A program made the position numbers and the translations under genes. From the NCBI GenBank assembly GCA_028690445.1, contig JAQVBE010000011.1, positions 1 to 64,000 of the forward strand: 64,000 nucleotides of DNA, in the 5' to 3' direction. Positions 53,722 through 63,474 of this stretch are shown here, piece by piece (position 1 is the stretch's first letter; each line of letters opens with the position of its first letter). The stretch comes from Aliarcobacter sp. GTDB lineage: Bacteria > Campylobacterota > Campylobacteria > Campylobacterales > Arcobacteraceae. The notes beneath the pieces were generated by a model, which saw nothing but the letters and a program-made list of their open reading frames with translations, ran no database searches and was not told the origin of the DNA.

Positions 53722-54840
53722 ATGAATTTCATATTGTTTTTTTCACTTTTTTTTGTTGCTTTTGCTTTTCAATCTTTGATAATAAAAAAGCGTCTTATAA
53801 ATAAACTCGATTTTACTTATAAGACGAAAAAATATCTTAGCCTAATTTTATATATCACTTTTTTGGGTGTAATTTTATACCCAATGGCTAGATATTTCCC
53901 CGTAGTGCCAAACTGGCTCTATTTTGTCCTTTCCTTACCAATTGGGGTGATTTTTTTAACATTTATTATTACAATATTTCACGAAATCATCTCTTTTGGA
54001 ATTAACAAAACAACATTCAAAAAAAACCGAAGAGAATTTTTCAAAAAAGGTTTAGACATTGGAGCTATTTCTTTAGTAATTGCCACAAATGCAAAAGCTA
54101 TGGATAATGCAAAAAATGTTCAACTTGAAATAGTTGATGTAAAAATAAATAATTTAGCCCAACCTTACACTATTATTCAAATAAGTGATATTCACATTGG
54201 TGGATTGATTGATAAAAAATTTATAAAATCTCTTGTAGATAAAATTAATATTTTAAATGCTGATGCTGTTGTAATTACAGGTGATTTAGTTGATACAAAA
54301 TTAGAATATGCAATTCCCGCTCTTAATGAACTTAAAAATATACAATCAAAATATGGAACTTATTTTATAGTTGGAAACCATGAATATTTTCATGGGGTTA
54401 AACCAATTATTGATTATGTAAACTCATTGGGAATTAAAACTTTAGAAAATGAAAATATCTATATTGGAGAAAAAGATAAAGGTTTTAATCTTTGTGGAGT
54501 TTATGATTGGTTTGGAAATAAATATGGTTCATACAAACCAAATATAAATAAAGCTTTAGAAAACACAGATAATCAACCTACAATTTTATTAGCACATCAA
54601 CCAAAATATATTACTCAACTTGAAACTACAAAAGGAATAGATTTAGTCCTTTGTGGACATACTCATGGTGGACAAATTTTCCCTTTTAATTTTTTAGTAA
54701 AACTTCAACAACCTTATGTAAAAGGTCTTCATCAACACAATGAATTTACTCAAGTTTATGTAAATAAAGGCACAGGATTTTGGGGTCCACCCATGAGATT
54801 GGGCGCTAGTAGCGAAATAACTATTCTAAAACTTTCTTAA
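53722..54840 (+). CDS. membrane-anchored metallophosphoesterase
   Basis: A 372-residue protein with three or four N-terminal membrane helices (within residues 1-90) and a calcineurin-like phosphoesterase domain. All metal-binding motifs are seen: SDIHIGG, TGDLVDT, VGNHEYF, LLAHQP and CGHTHGGQIFP (from about residue 155 to 320). A twin-lysine/arginine stretch KKNRREFFKKG precedes the domain. Similar YkuE/YpbG-like proteins act on lipid or nucleotide phosphates; the substrate here is unknown. No ribosome site is clear before the ATG. Confidence 0.9.
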   Translation: MNFILFFSLFFVAFAFQSLIIKKRLINKLDFTYKTKKYLSLILYITFLGVILYPMARYFPVVPNWLYFVLSLPIGVIFLTFIITIFHEIISFGINKTTFKKNRREFFKKGLDIGAISLVIATNAKAMDNAKNVQLEIVDVKINNLAQPYTIIQISDIHIGGLIDKKFIKSLVDKINILNADAVVITGDLVDTKLEYAIPALNELKNIQSKYGTYFIVGNHEYFHGVKPIIDYVNSLGIKTLENENIYIGEKDKGFNLCGVYDWFGNKYGSYKPNINKALENTDNQPTILLAHQPKYITQLETTKGIDLVLCGHTHGGQIFPFNFLVKLQQPYVKGLHQHNEFTQVYVNKGTGFWGPPMRLGASSEITILKLS

Positions 54841-54919
54841 TTCAAAACCGCAATACTTACTATATAGCTATTTTATAAATTTACTCTTCTTATTCATGTA
54901 TAATGATTTTAATTAAAAA

Positions 54920-55199
54920 ATAATTGTATTTCCTGAAAAAACTAAAGAGTTTTTTGTTGATGTTGAGATTATTGCAGACATGACCAATTCAATTCCAATG
55001 CCATCAATTGAAATAAAAAAATATCTTCTAAAATCTTTTAATGAAAATAGAAATATTATTGAAGCAACTAAATTTTGCTTGGGCTGATTTTGACCCTATA
55101 AATAATAAAATTCAAATGAAGAGTATATTATTTGTCGTTCAAAGTAGTGGAAATAGTTCTTTAGGTGTAAAAGTTAATGTTAAAATCTTAGCAGATTAG
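54920..55199 (+). pseudogene. frameshifted and 5'-truncated gene remnant
   Basis: Two frames join into one protein-like sequence. Frame one runs from 54920 (VFPEKTKEFFVDVEIIADM) to about 55070 and stops at 55085-55087. The next frame carries on with FAWADFDPINNKIQMKSI and VKVNVKILAD to a stop at 55197-55199. A single-base change around 55066-55077 would explain the shift. No start codon lies before the first part. The family is not recognised. It fills most of the 365-base space between the phosphoesterase gene and a convergent chemoreceptor gene. Confidence 0.55.
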
Positions 55200-55200
55200 A

Positions 55201-55216
55201 AGAGTTTAAAAACTCT
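55201..55216. terminator. hairpin at the end of the chemoreceptor gene
   Basis: AGAGTTT-AA-AAACTCT is a perfect 7-base inverted repeat that covers the stop codon of the minus-strand chemoreceptor. No strong T run follows, so its role as a terminator is uncertain. Confidence 0.4.
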
Positions 55217-57212
55217 CCCACTCTGCATCCTCTTTTGTATTAGGCTTAGAAACAACATGGTTTGATTCATGTTTTACAGTTTTTGGCGTTATTTTATTTG
55301 TATTTGGTGCTACTATTTTATTATGACTTTCAGCATTATGTATAGCTTTTGCAGCTGATTTTACATTTTTTGCTTTTACTTCATTTTTACCTTTGAATTC
55401 TTTTTCATCAGCATTTGTTACAACTAATTTTGCTATTTGATCTGTTAATACAGCAACATCATGAGTTTGTGAGGCAACTGCTGCATTTTGTTGCGTTTGT
55501 TGGTCTAATTGATTTACTGCATCATTTATTTGTTCAATTCCAAGTAATTGCTCTTTTGAAGCATTTTGAATATCTTGTATCAAGTTTATAGTATGAGTGA
55601 TATTCCCATTTAATTGTTTATATCCCTCTATCATATTTCCAGCAATTTTTTTACCATCATTTGCTTTCTTTGTTGCATTTTCAACTATAGATTTTATCTC
55701 TTTAGCTGCATCTGCACTTCTTGAAGCTAAATTTCTTACTTCTGCTGCAACTACTGCGAATCCTTTTCCAGCTTCTCCTGCCGTTGCTGCTTCTACTGCT
55801 GCATTTAAAGAAAGAATATTTGTTTGGAATGCTATTTGGTCAATTACACTTATTGCTTCATTTATTGCATTTACTTGAGTATTTATTTCATCCATTGACA
55901 CTGTTGTTTGATTTGCTAAACTTTCACCTTGAGACGCAGAAGCGGTTACCTCATTTGAAAGCAATGCCATCTTTGAAATATTCTCTGTATTATTTCTAAT
56001 ATTAGAAGTTATCTCTTCAATTGCGGCTGCTGTTTCTTCAAGACTTGCTGCTGCTTCATTTGAGCTTTGGTTTAATTTATCTACATTTACAAGTAAAATA
56101 TTTGAACTTTCATCCAAAGTCAATCCATTTGTTTTATTTTCAACTAACATTTGAGTAATTGAATTTTGTAAAGTATTAATCCCAAAAACTAATCTTTCAA
56201 ACAATCCACCTCTTTCATCAGTTGCTTTCATTGTTAAAGTAGGAATATAATTAAGTTTTGCATACGCTTCTAAGATTTCATCAACTTCTGCAAATCTATC
56301 TCTTGTACTTTTTATCATTTGATTTACATTATTTTTAAATTCTTCCAATGAAGTATTTGAAGTTGATTTCTCAATAAATTGTGAATACCATCCATTATTT
56401 ACTCTAGTCATTACTACTTTTGCATCTTCAATTAATGCTACATCTTGATTTAAAGTATTTTCAATTTGTTTGATATTTTCATTTACAAAAACTGCCATTT
56501 CACCAAACTCATCTTTTGCACTATCTTCTAATAATGAAATTTTTGTAGTTTTTTTATTTAAATAATCAAAGAAAGAGATTAATCCATTTTTAAAATCATT
56601 TAATGATTTTGTAACAATACTTGAAATAAATAAAGAAAACATTATAAAAATCAAAATTGAAACTATTACTAAAATCATAAGAATATTATTTAATAAACTA
56701 TGAGCTTCTTCTTTTAATTGTAGAGCATTTTTATTTATTTCAATAATTTTACCTTCTAAAACAATTCCTGATTCTGACATTGTTTTAATAGTATTTTTTA
56801 TTTGATCTGTTTCATCTTTAATACCATTTTTTTGATTTTCTATCAACATTGAGTCAACTATATTAAAGTTATTTACATACTCTTTTGAAGAAATCAAAAT
56901 TTCATCACTTAAGTCTATATTTTTTTGAAAAACTAACTCTTTCTTTAACTGTAATACTTGATTATCCAATACTTTAAAAGTATCTATTACTTTTTGCTTA
57001 TTTACTTCAGTTGGAGCTCTTAAAAATTGATAAACAGAAATTCTTCCTTTTAATAATTGTTGAATAAAATTTTCTGTTTCAATAGATACTTGATTTCTTG
57101 AATTTTCTAATCCACTATAGTGAATATATACAAATCCTGATACTGCTACTATTATTACAAACATAAAGGGAAACAATAGTAGTTTCATTTTTGTATTGAT
57201 GTTTTTTATCAT
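55206..57212 (-). CDS. transmembrane methyl-accepting chemotaxis protein
   Basis: A 668-residue chemoreceptor. Membrane helices at about 10-31 and 174-200 enclose a periplasmic helical sensor (four-helix-bundle-like, about 140 residues). A HAMP-like linker and a further helical region (about 240-350) lead to the signalling domain (about 360-590) with [19 protein letters not shown] at the tip. The C-terminal pentapeptide EWESF fits the xWxxF tether for CheR/CheB. The signalling part closely resembles that of the PAS receptor at 26682. The ligand is unknown. AGGAAAG precedes the start. Confidence 0.93.
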   Translation of the reverse strand: MIKNINTKMKLLLFPFMFVIIVAVSGFVYIHYSGLENSRNQVSIETENFIQQLLKGRISVYQFLRAPTEVNKQKVIDTFKVLDNQVLQLKKELVFQKNIDLSDEILISSKEYVNNFNIVDSMLIENQKNGIKDETDQIKNTIKTMSESGIVLEGKIIEINKNALQLKEEAHSLLNNILMILVIVSILIFIMFSLFISSIVTKSLNDFKNGLISFFDYLNKKTTKISLLEDSAKDEFGEMAVFVNENIKQIENTLNQDVALIEDAKVVMTRVNNGWYSQFIEKSTSNTSLEEFKNNVNQMIKSTRDRFAEVDEILEAYAKLNYIPTLTMKATDERGGLFERLVFGINTLQNSITQMLVENKTNGLTLDESSNILLVNVDKLNQSSNEAAASLEETAAAIEEITSNIRNNTENISKMALLSNEVTASASQGESLANQTTVSMDEINTQVNAINEAISVIDQIAFQTNILSLNAAVEAATAGEAGKGFAVVAAEVRNLASRSADAAKEIKSIVENATKKANDGKKIAGNMIEGYKQLNGNITHTINLIQDIQNASKEQLLGIEQINDAVNQLDQQTQQNAAVASQTHDVAVLTDQIAKLVVTNADEKEFKGKNEVKAKNVKSAAKAIHNAESHNKIVAPNTNKITPKTVKHESNHVVSKPNTKEDAEWESF

Positions 57213-57369
57213 TATCTTTCCTAATTATTTAATTATAAATAATTATATACTCTTTTTATATTAATAATTATTAAATGTGTATTCTTTTATAGACAAAATA
57301 CTTTAATTAAGCCCAAAAAATACAATATATTAACTCTTAAACTTTTAACAACTAAACTATCTATATAAA

Positions 57370-57384
57370 GAATATACAATATTC
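57370..57384 (-). terminator. weak hairpin at the end of cysA
   Basis: GAATAT-TGT-ATATTC overlaps the cysA stop on the minus strand and is followed by TTTATAT. The stem is short and AT-rich. Confidence 0.35.
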
Positions 57385-58408
57385 AAATCCCTGCTCCATC
57401 TTGGAATGTTCTTAATTCTCTTGGAATTATTCCAATAATATCACCTTTATTAAGGTTTTTATTTTTAAATTCATGATGTGATATTTCAACTAAAATCGTT
57501 TTTGTATTATCTTCTATATCTTCTAAATCAATTTTAACTTGAGAACCTGCTAATTGTATATATTTAATTTTAGCTTTTGAAATAATATCTTTATCTTCAC
57601 TTGAAACTATTTCTAACTCATGTGGACGAATATGATATTTTTGTTCTGAATCATTTTTTCGTTCATGAAATAGATTTACATTTCCTAAAAAGTTGATTAC
57701 AAACTCATTTGCAGGATTATGAAATACCTCTTCAGGTGTTCCTATTTGCTCTATTTTTCCCTTTGAAATTACTACAATTCTATCAGCAACTTCAAGTGCT
57801 TCTTCTTGGTCATGAGTTACTAAAATAGTTGTAATTCCTAATTCTGCTTGAAGCTCTTTTAACCATTTTCTCAAATCTGCTCGAACCTTTGCATCTAATG
57901 CACCAAAAGGTTCATCTAAAAGTAATACTTTTGGCTCAACTGCTAAAGCCCGTGCTAATGCAACTCTTTGTCGCTGACCACCTGAGAGTTGCCAAGGAAA
58001 TCTGTTTGCAAAACCATCAAGTTGAATAAGTTCTAAAAGTTTTGTAACTTTTTTATTGATTTGTTCATTTGATAATCGCTCTTTTTTGGGTTTTACTCTT
58101 AATCCAAAAGCAATATTTTCAAAAACAGTCATATGTTTAAAAAGTGCGTAATGTTGGAATACAAATCCAATATCTCTTTCACCTATATTTTTTTTTGCAA
58201 CATCTATTTTATTAAATAAAATCTCACCACTATCAATATCTTCAACTGTTTCAAGACCTGCTATCATTCTTAAAAGTGTAGTTTTCCCACTTCCTGATGG
58301 TCCTAAAAGTGCCAACAGTTCACCTGGGATTATCTCTAAATTTATATTTTTAAGAGCAACAAAGTTACCAAAATTTTTTGTTAAATTTTTTACTTCAATT
58401 TTCATCAT
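57383..58408 (-). CDS. cysA: sulfate ABC transporter ATPase
   Basis: A 341-residue ABC ATPase of the sulfate/thiosulfate type. Walker A is [15 protein letters not shown] (about 35-49), the signature is [18 protein letters not shown] (about 138-155), Walker B is [13 protein letters not shown] and the switch His is in [15 protein letters not shown]-terminal TOBE-like regulatory part follows (about 240-341; [10 protein letters not shown]). It powers import by the CysT/CysW permease, whose genes lie directly upstream. The ATG is preceded by AGGAAAAA. It is the last gene of the operon. Confidence 0.95.
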   Translation of the reverse strand: MMKIEVKNLTKNFGNFVALKNINLEIIPGELLALLGPSGSGKTTLLRMIAGLETVEDIDSGEILFNKIDVAKKNIGERDIGFVFQHYALFKHMTVFENIAFGLRVKPKKERLSNEQINKKVTKLLELIQLDGFANRFPWQLSGGQRQRVALARALAVEPKVLLLDEPFGALDAKVRADLRKWLKELQAELGITTILVTHDQEEALEVADRIVVISKGKIEQIGTPEEVFHNPANEFVINFLGNVNLFHERKNDSEQKYHIRPHELEIVSSEDKDIISKAKIKYIQLAGSQVKIDLEDIEDNTKTILVEISHHEFKNKNLNKGDIIGIIPRELRTFQDGAGI

Positions 58409-58424
58409 TTTTTCCTATTGTTTA

Positions 58425-59282
58425 TTATTGCTTTTCTAATTTGTATAATTCTCTTTGTACTTTCCATTCTAAAATATATTTTAGAACCAAAGTTAAAAGA
58501 GCAAGTATTGCCAAAAGAGTTGAAACAGCAAAGGCTGCTACAAAGTTATATTCGTTATATAAAATTTCAACTTGTAAAGGTATCGTGTTTGTTACACCTT
58601 GGATATGTCCAGAAACAACTGAAACTGCCCCAAACTCTCCCATTGCTCTTGCATTACATAAAATTACTCCATAAATGAGTCCCCATTTTATATTTGGCAA
58701 GGTTACTTTCCAAAATGTTTGAAAACCTGTTGCTCCAAGTAAAAGTGCAGCTTGTTCTTCATCATTTCCTTGTTCTTGCATAAGAGGAATTAATTCTCTA
58801 GCAACAAAAGGAAAAGTTACAAATATAGTCGCTAATACAATTCCAGGAACTGCAAAAATTATTTGTACATCATTTGCAATTAACCAATGTCCAAACCAAC
58901 CTTGCGCCCCAAAAAGTAAAACATAAACAAATCCCGAAATAACTGGACTTACAGCAAAAGGTAAATCAATCAAAGTTATCAAAAAACTTTTTCCAAAAAA
59001 CGAATATTTAGCAATTGCCCAAGAAGCTGCAACTCCAAAAACTAAATTTAAAGGAACTGCAATTGCAGCTGTTATAAATGTAAGTTTTATTGCTTGTAAA
59101 ACATATTCATTTGTAAATGATTCAAAATATGCTTCGTAACCTTTTCTAAAAGCTTCTGCAAAAATTGTAATCAAAGGAGCAACTAACATAATCAACAAAA
59201 ATGCAACCGCAGATCCAATTAATATATATTTAACTAATCTTGATTCACCTTGAGATGATTTTGAATTACTAATAGTTTTCAT
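58425..59282 (-). CDS. cysW: sulfate ABC transporter permease CysW
   Basis: A 285-residue inner-membrane permease with six helices. LPFAVSPVISGFVYVLLFG and the coupling loop LIPLMQEQGNDEEQAALLLGATGFQTFWKVTLPNI, which carries the EAA-type motif, mark CysW. The start overlaps the cysT stop as ATGA with GGAGG 5 bases upstream; the frame is open 11 codons further but without a ribosome site. It pairs with CysT to form the sulfate channel. Confidence 0.95.
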   Translation of the reverse strand: MKTISNSKSSQGESRLVKYILIGSAVAFLLIMLVAPLITIFAEAFRKGYEAYFESFTNEYVLQAIKLTFITAAIAVPLNLVFGVAASWAIAKYSFFGKSFLITLIDLPFAVSPVISGFVYVLLFGAQGWFGHWLIANDVQIIFAVPGIVLATIFVTFPFVARELIPLMQEQGNDEEQAALLLGATGFQTFWKVTLPNIKWGLIYGVILCNARAMGEFGAVSVVSGHIQGVTNTIPLQVEILYNEYNFVAAFAVSTLLAILALLTLVLKYILEWKVQRELYKLEKQ

Positions 59283-60133
59283 ATTGCCTCCATACCTTTT
59301 CTTCTTGAGCTCCATCTTTGAAGCATATTAATTAATAACAACATTACAAATGAAATCAAAAGCATCACAACTGCAATTGTAGTTGCGCCTGCATAATCAT
59401 ATTGTTCAAGTTTTGTAATAATCAAAAGTATACTAATCTCTGTTTTCATTGGCATATTTCCAGCAATAAAAACAACCGAACCATATTCACCAAGAGCTCT
59501 TGCAAATGACAAAGCAAAACCTGTCAAAACAGATGGAAAAATAGTAGGAAGAATCACTTTATAAAATATTTGCCATCGTGTAGCTCCCAAACTTGCCCCT
59601 GCTTCTTCTTGTTCTATTTGAATCTCTTCAAGAGCTGGTTGAATTGTTCGAACTACAAAAGGAAGTCCTATAAAAATCAGAGCTATAGTAATTCCTATTG
59701 GTGTAAAAACTACTTTTATTCCAAGTGGTTCTAAGTATTGTCCAAACCAACCTTGAGTCGAATACAAAGTCGTAAGTGCAATTCCTGAAACTGCCGTGGG
59801 CAGCGCAAAAGGCAAATCAACAATCGCATCAAAAATTCTTTTTCCAAAAAATGTATATCTTACTAAACACCAAGCAACAATCAAACCAAAAACAGTATTT
59901 ACAAGAGCTGCAATTAATGAAGTTAAAAAAGTAAGCTTATAACTTGCAATTACCCTATCACTTGTTGTTGCATTTATAAATGCTTGCCATCCCATACTAA
60001 AAGCTTCAGAGAATAGCGCAATTAGAGGAATTATAACTATGATACTTAGATAAAAAATCGTATATCCCATAGTTAATCCAAAACCTGGAATTGGTGATTT
60101 TTGCCTTTTTAATATTCCAAAATTTAGTCTCAT
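59279..60133 (-). CDS. cysT: sulfate ABC transporter permease CysT
   Basis: A 284-residue permease with six helices. The N-terminal PIPGFGLTMGYTIFYLSIIVIIPL, the loop DLPFALPTAVSGIALTTLYS and the coupling motif QIEQEEAGASLGATRWQIFYKVILPTI are typical of CysT/CysU. GGAGAAA precedes the ATG. The gene starts one base after the EAL-domain gene stop, so translation from the EAL gene to cysT is tightly linked. Confidence 0.95.
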   Translation of the reverse strand: MRLNFGILKRQKSPIPGFGLTMGYTIFYLSIIVIIPLIALFSEAFSMGWQAFINATTSDRVIASYKLTFLTSLIAALVNTVFGLIVAWCLVRYTFFGKRIFDAIVDLPFALPTAVSGIALTTLYSTQGWFGQYLEPLGIKVVFTPIGITIALIFIGLPFVVRTIQPALEEIQIEQEEAGASLGATRWQIFYKVILPTIFPSVLTGFALSFARALGEYGSVVFIAGNMPMKTEISILLIITKLEQYDYAGATTIAVVMLLISFVMLLLINMLQRWSSRRKGMEAI

Positions 60134-60134
60134 T

Positions 60135-61361
60135 TTAAAATTTCTCCTTTTTTAAATCTTTTACATTTTTTGGTTCATCAAACCAATATCCTTGAAAATA
60201 ATCAATTTCTAAATTTTTACAAGTTTCATAAATTTCTTTGGAAGAAACAAACTCTGCAACAGTTTTTATTCCTACTTTTTTAGCAAAAAAAACTATCGCT
60301 TCAACTACTGCTTTTGCTGATTTAGTTTTGTTTATATCTTGAATAATAGAGCCATCAAGTTTTATAAAATCTGCTTGTAACTTAACTAAATATGAAAAAT
60401 TCGAATATCCCGTTCCAAAATCATCAATGGCAATTTTTACTCCAAGATTTTTTACAACTTTGATAAATGAGATTACCTCTTCAATATTATCAATACCTTC
60501 ACTCTCTGTTATCTCTATAGTTAGGAAATATCCTATGTCAAACTCATAAACTTTTTGAATTAAAAAATCAACAACATCTTTTTCTAAAATGTCACTTATT
60601 GATAAATTAATACTAAATTCAATATTTTTATTTTCAAAAAATTCAAAAGATTTTTGTATTATTTTTTTTGTAATTTCACTATATAAATTTATTTTTTTTG
60701 CCCTATTAATGAAAAAATATGGACTTATAATTTCATCTTTTGAGTTTTTCATACGAACTAATATTTCATATTTTTTTTCGAACTGATTGCTTATACTTTG
60801 AGCAAAAATTTCAAATTTATCCCGTTTAATTGCTTGAATAATTTGGGCTTCCCAATATAAATCTTGCTCAATTGATAAAGAGTTTGGATGACAAAAATGT
60901 TGTTGTTCTCCATCATAAATAACTAGATTATGTTTTATAACCCTTGTTTGTTTTAAAGCAAATTCTGCACTAAATAAAAGTTCAGGATAATTTAACGCAA
61001 CACCAACTCGTAAAGGAATATAAACTCTAAAACCATCTAATTCAATAGGCGAATAACCAAAATACCAAATAATCGATTTGATTGTTTGTATAAATTTATC
61101 TTTTGAAATATCTTCACTTGAAGCAGACGCAAAAATATCTGCTCCTAGATAATAAATTTTGCTATTTAAAAATTTATTCTCCAATCTTAAAGAGATAACT
61201 TTTAATACCTTTTCCCCAAAATCGTACCCATAATAATGATTTATATTTCCAAAACCATTAATATCAAAAATAGCTACTTTATTGAATTTATTGTTTTTAT
61301 TATCTTCTAAAAACTCTTTTCTATTTGGAAGATTAATTTCATTTTCTTCATCTATTTTCAT
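60135..61361 (-). CDS. degenerate GGDEF-EAL c-di-GMP phosphodiesterase
   Basis: A 408-residue cytoplasmic protein. The N-terminal GGDEF domain (about 15-165) is degenerate: the active-site motif reads YYLGADIFAS. The EAL domain (about 175-400) keeps the catalytic set: EILVR (for ExLxR), NLSISDIL, EITESEG, IDDFGTGYSN, FIKLDGSII, AEFVSS and YFQGYWF. It should therefore hydrolyse c-di-GMP, with the dead GGDEF part possibly sensing GTP. An in-frame TTG lies six codons upstream, but ATG 61361 has GGAG before it. It sits between sbp and cysT inside the sulfate uptake operon, an unusual place. Confidence 0.87.
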   Translation of the reverse strand: MKIDEENEINLPNRKEFLEDNKNNKFNKVAIFDINGFGNINHYYGYDFGEKVLKVISLRLENKFLNSKIYYLGADIFASASSEDISKDKFIQTIKSIIWYFGYSPIELDGFRVYIPLRVGVALNYPELLFSAEFALKQTRVIKHNLVIYDGEQQHFCHPNSLSIEQDLYWEAQIIQAIKRDKFEIFAQSISNQFEKKYEILVRMKNSKDEIISPYFFINRAKKINLYSEITKKIIQKSFEFFENKNIEFSINLSISDILEKDVVDFLIQKVYEFDIGYFLTIEITESEGIDNIEEVISFIKVVKNLGVKIAIDDFGTGYSNFSYLVKLQADFIKLDGSIIQDINKTKSAKAVVEAIVFFAKKVGIKTVAEFVSSKEIYETCKNLEIDYFQGYWFDEPKNVKDLKKEKF

Positions 61362-61388
61362 ATTAAATTTAAACTCCAAGAATTTTTA

Positions 61389-61404
61389 GCTATTTATAAA
61401 TAGC
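61389..61404 (-). repeat. palindrome across the sbp stop codon
   Basis: GCTATTTATAAATAGC is a perfect 16-base palindrome that includes the last codons and stop of sbp. There is no T run, so it is more likely an mRNA 3'-end stabiliser than a terminator. Such stems often allow more binding protein than permease to be made. Confidence 0.4.
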
Positions 61405-62475
61405 GTCAAATGTTCCACCATCGTCAAAATGTGTTTTTTGTGCAACTGCCCAACCATCAAACACATCATTGATTTTTACAAGTTCAAGTTTTGGGAATCT
61501 TGCTATATCTTCTTTATCTGCAAGTTCTGGTTTATATGGTCTATAGTAGTTTTTTGCTGCTAATTTTTGACCTGCTGGTGAATATAAATATTCTAAATAT
61601 GCTTTTGATACTTCATAAGTTCCGTGTTTTTTTGCATTTTCATCAACAACAGCAACAGGAGGTTCAGCAACTATTGATATACTAGGAACAACAATTTCAA
61701 ATTCATCTTTTCCCAACTCATTAATAGCTAAAAATGCTTCATTTTCCCAAGCAAGCAACACATCTCCAATTTTTCTTTGAACAAAAGTATTAGTAGCTCC
61801 CCTTGCACCAGAATCAAGAACTGGAACATTTTTGAATAACTTAGAGATATATTCAAGTGCTTTTTTATCAGCATCTTTATACTTTTGCGAATTTTTATCA
61901 ACTTTAGTTAAATCACCCAACTCTTTTTTTAAAGCATAAGCATAAGCTGCTAAATAGTTCCATCTTGCACCTCCCGAAGTTTTTGGATTTGGAGTAATCA
62001 CAGAAACTCCATCTTTTATTAAATCATCCCAATCTTTTATGCCTTTTGGATTTCCTTTTCTAACTAAAAATACAATAGTTGAAGTATATGGCGATGAATT
62101 ATTTTCTAATTTTGATTGCCAATCTTTTGGAAATAAAGCAGCTTTTTGGCTTATTACATCTACATCATAACCTAAAGCTAAAGTCACAACATCTGCTCCT
62201 AAACCATCAATTACAGCCCTTGCTTGTTTTCCTGAACCACCATGGGATTGTTTAATAATTAATGTCTGCCCCGTTTTCTCTTTCCAATAAAATACAAAAT
62301 CTTTGTTATATGAAGCATATAACTCCCTTGTTGGATCATATGAAACATTTAAAATCTCTAATGACTTTTTAGAAGCCTCTGCTTTTGAATCATAACTCTC
62401 ACTTGAAATCCCTAATATTGGTATTAATAATGCGCTTAATACAATATTTCTTAAATTTTTTACTATTTTTTTCAT
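61390..62475 (-). CDS. sbp: sulfate-binding periplasmic protein
   Basis: A 361-residue substrate-binding protein. The signal peptide (about 1-24) ends near GISSES. Family motifs are [16 protein letters not shown], the anion-binding [41 protein letters not shown] and the late [12 protein letters not shown]. These define Sbp/CysP-type proteins that pick up sulfate for the CysTWA importer encoded downstream. A long leader of about 170 bases lies between its promoter and the ATG, which has AAGAGACAAC upstream. Confidence 0.95.
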   Translation of the reverse strand: MKKIVKNLRNIVLSALLIPILGISSESYDSKAEASKKSLEILNVSYDPTRELYASYNKDFVFYWKEKTGQTLIIKQSHGGSGKQARAVIDGLGADVVTLALGYDVDVISQKAALFPKDWQSKLENNSSPYTSTIVFLVRKGNPKGIKDWDDLIKDGVSVITPNPKTSGGARWNYLAAYAYALKKELGDLTKVDKNSQKYKDADKKALEYISKLFKNVPVLDSGARGATNTFVQRKIGDVLLAWENEAFLAINELGKDEFEIVVPSISIVAEPPVAVVDENAKKHGTYEVSKAYLEYLYSPAGQKLAAKNYYRPYKPELADKEDIARFPKLELVKINDVFDGWAVAQKTHFDDGGTFDAIYK

Positions 62476-62632
62476 CTTGTTGTCTCTTTATAATATAATA
62501 CACACTAAATGAGTGATAATTTAAAGATTTAAAAAAAATCTCACCTTCTCTTTTTCCTAATTAATATACTTTTTTACACATACTACTCATCATTCTGGAC
62601 CTTTTTTGAGTTTTCTTATAGGTTTTAATCTA

Positions 62633-62651
62633 TCACCTACTAAATTGGTGA
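62633..62651. promoter_or_regulatory. operator-like dyad over the sbp transcript start
   Basis: TCACC and GGTGA around nine bases lie directly downstream of the sbp -10 box. A second, wider inverted repeat (AATTGGT 62643-62649, ACCAATT 62681-62687) brackets the promoter. The placement fits repression, perhaps by the Rrf2 protein encoded upstream. Confidence 0.45.
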
Positions 62652-62652
62652 A

Positions 62653-62681
62653 ATTATAATCACTTTTTTTAACTTTGTCAA
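62653..62681 (-). promoter_or_regulatory. consensus sigma-70 promoter of the sulfate uptake operon
   Basis: On the minus strand TTGACA (62676-62681), a 17-base spacer and TATAAT (62653-62658) make a perfect promoter. The leader to the sbp start is about 170 bases and has no reading frame of note. Confidence 0.8.
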
Positions 62682-62745
62682 CCAATTGATAAAAAGTATC
62701 TGGATTTTGAACTATTTTTTTAAAACAAAAGATATAGATTAAGTA

Positions 62746-63207
62746 TTAAATACCTAATCCACCAATAAATTCTTCTTTATAAACATCTTCTTTTGTTATT
62801 GGAGTTTGAGCCAAACAAGAGGCAATTGTTGTTCTATCAAGTATTTGAGCTGTTAAATTTCTAATATTTAAAAAAATTCTTCTAAAGTGACATTTTTTCT
62901 CTTGGCTGCATGATTCATAACTTGAAACCGAAACACATGAAATCATTGCTATCATTCCTTCAAAAAATCTAATAACTTCACCTAAAGTAATTTCATCAGA
63001 TCCTTTTGCCAAAGTATATCCACCATATCTTCCTGGAATACTTCTAACCCAACCTGCTTTATTCATCTCAAGCATTATATTTTCTAGGAATCTTCTAGGA
63101 ACATCTGTGGATTCAGAAAGTTCTCGTATAGAAATAGAATTCTCTTTTATCTCTGCAATTGCAAATAAAGCTCGAAGAGCATAATCTGTTTTTTTTGATA
63201 TCTTCAT
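62746..63207 (-). CDS. Rrf2 family regulator with IscR-like cysteines
   Basis: A 153-residue Rrf2 protein. KISKKTDYALRALFAIAE, VPRRFLENIMLEMNKAGWVRSIPGRYGGYTLAK gives the HTH and wing. It has C91, C100 and C106 followed by H107, close to the IscR ligand set (three Cys and one His), so it may bind an Fe-S cluster. ATG 63207 with AGGTGA upstream is chosen over a GTG three codons earlier. It is the gene next to the sulfate uptake operon and may repress it; its own promoter carries an inverted repeat. Confidence 0.9.
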   Translation of the reverse strand: MKISKKTDYALRALFAIAEIKENSISIRELSESTDVPRRFLENIMLEMNKAGWVRSIPGRYGGYTLAKGSDEITLGEVIRFFEGMIAMISCVSVSSYESCSQEKKCHFRRIFLNIRNLTAQILDRTTIASCLAQTPITKEDVYKEEFIGGLGI

Positions 63208-63227
63208 AATTTTCACCTATTTAATTG

Positions 63228-63261
63228 ATGAAATCATATTAGATTAATCATTTCATGTCAA
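63228..63261 (-). promoter_or_regulatory. promoter and operator of the Rrf2 gene
   Basis: On the minus strand TTGACA (63256-63261), 17 bases and TATGAT (63233-63238). An inverted repeat ATGAAAT-N15-ATTTCAT (63228-63256) covers the spacer and -10 box, a position suited to autorepression. Confidence 0.65.
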
Positions 63262-63474
63262 GTGCGTTTAATAAAATGACTTAGAATCAGCCAATCTTCA
63301 CAATTCTAAATGCAACGGCATGCTCATAAATTTTTTTCATTACTCAAATTACACCTCCCATACTAATAAATTCTAGTCACATTTATCTAAATATAAACTA
63401 AATTATTTTATTACCCAACAATTTGGCTGTATAGCTATTATGCATAAGTAAATGATTATTTTTTATAAGCTAAA
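63262..63474. other. non-coding region with nothing recognised
   Basis: About 210 bases between the Rrf2 promoter and the bipA terminator. No reading frame, repeat or RNA gene could be supported here. Confidence 0.5.

Noticed and set aside
55597..55999. Leu- and Ala-rich frames opposite the chemoreceptor signalling domain
   Set aside because: These mirror the repetitive Ala/Glu coding of the receptor and have no start signals or family match.
62476..62652. A riboswitch (SAM or cysteine type) in the long sbp leader
   Set aside because: The leader is AT-rich and I see no conserved riboswitch core; only short hairpins are present. A covariance-model search would be decisive.
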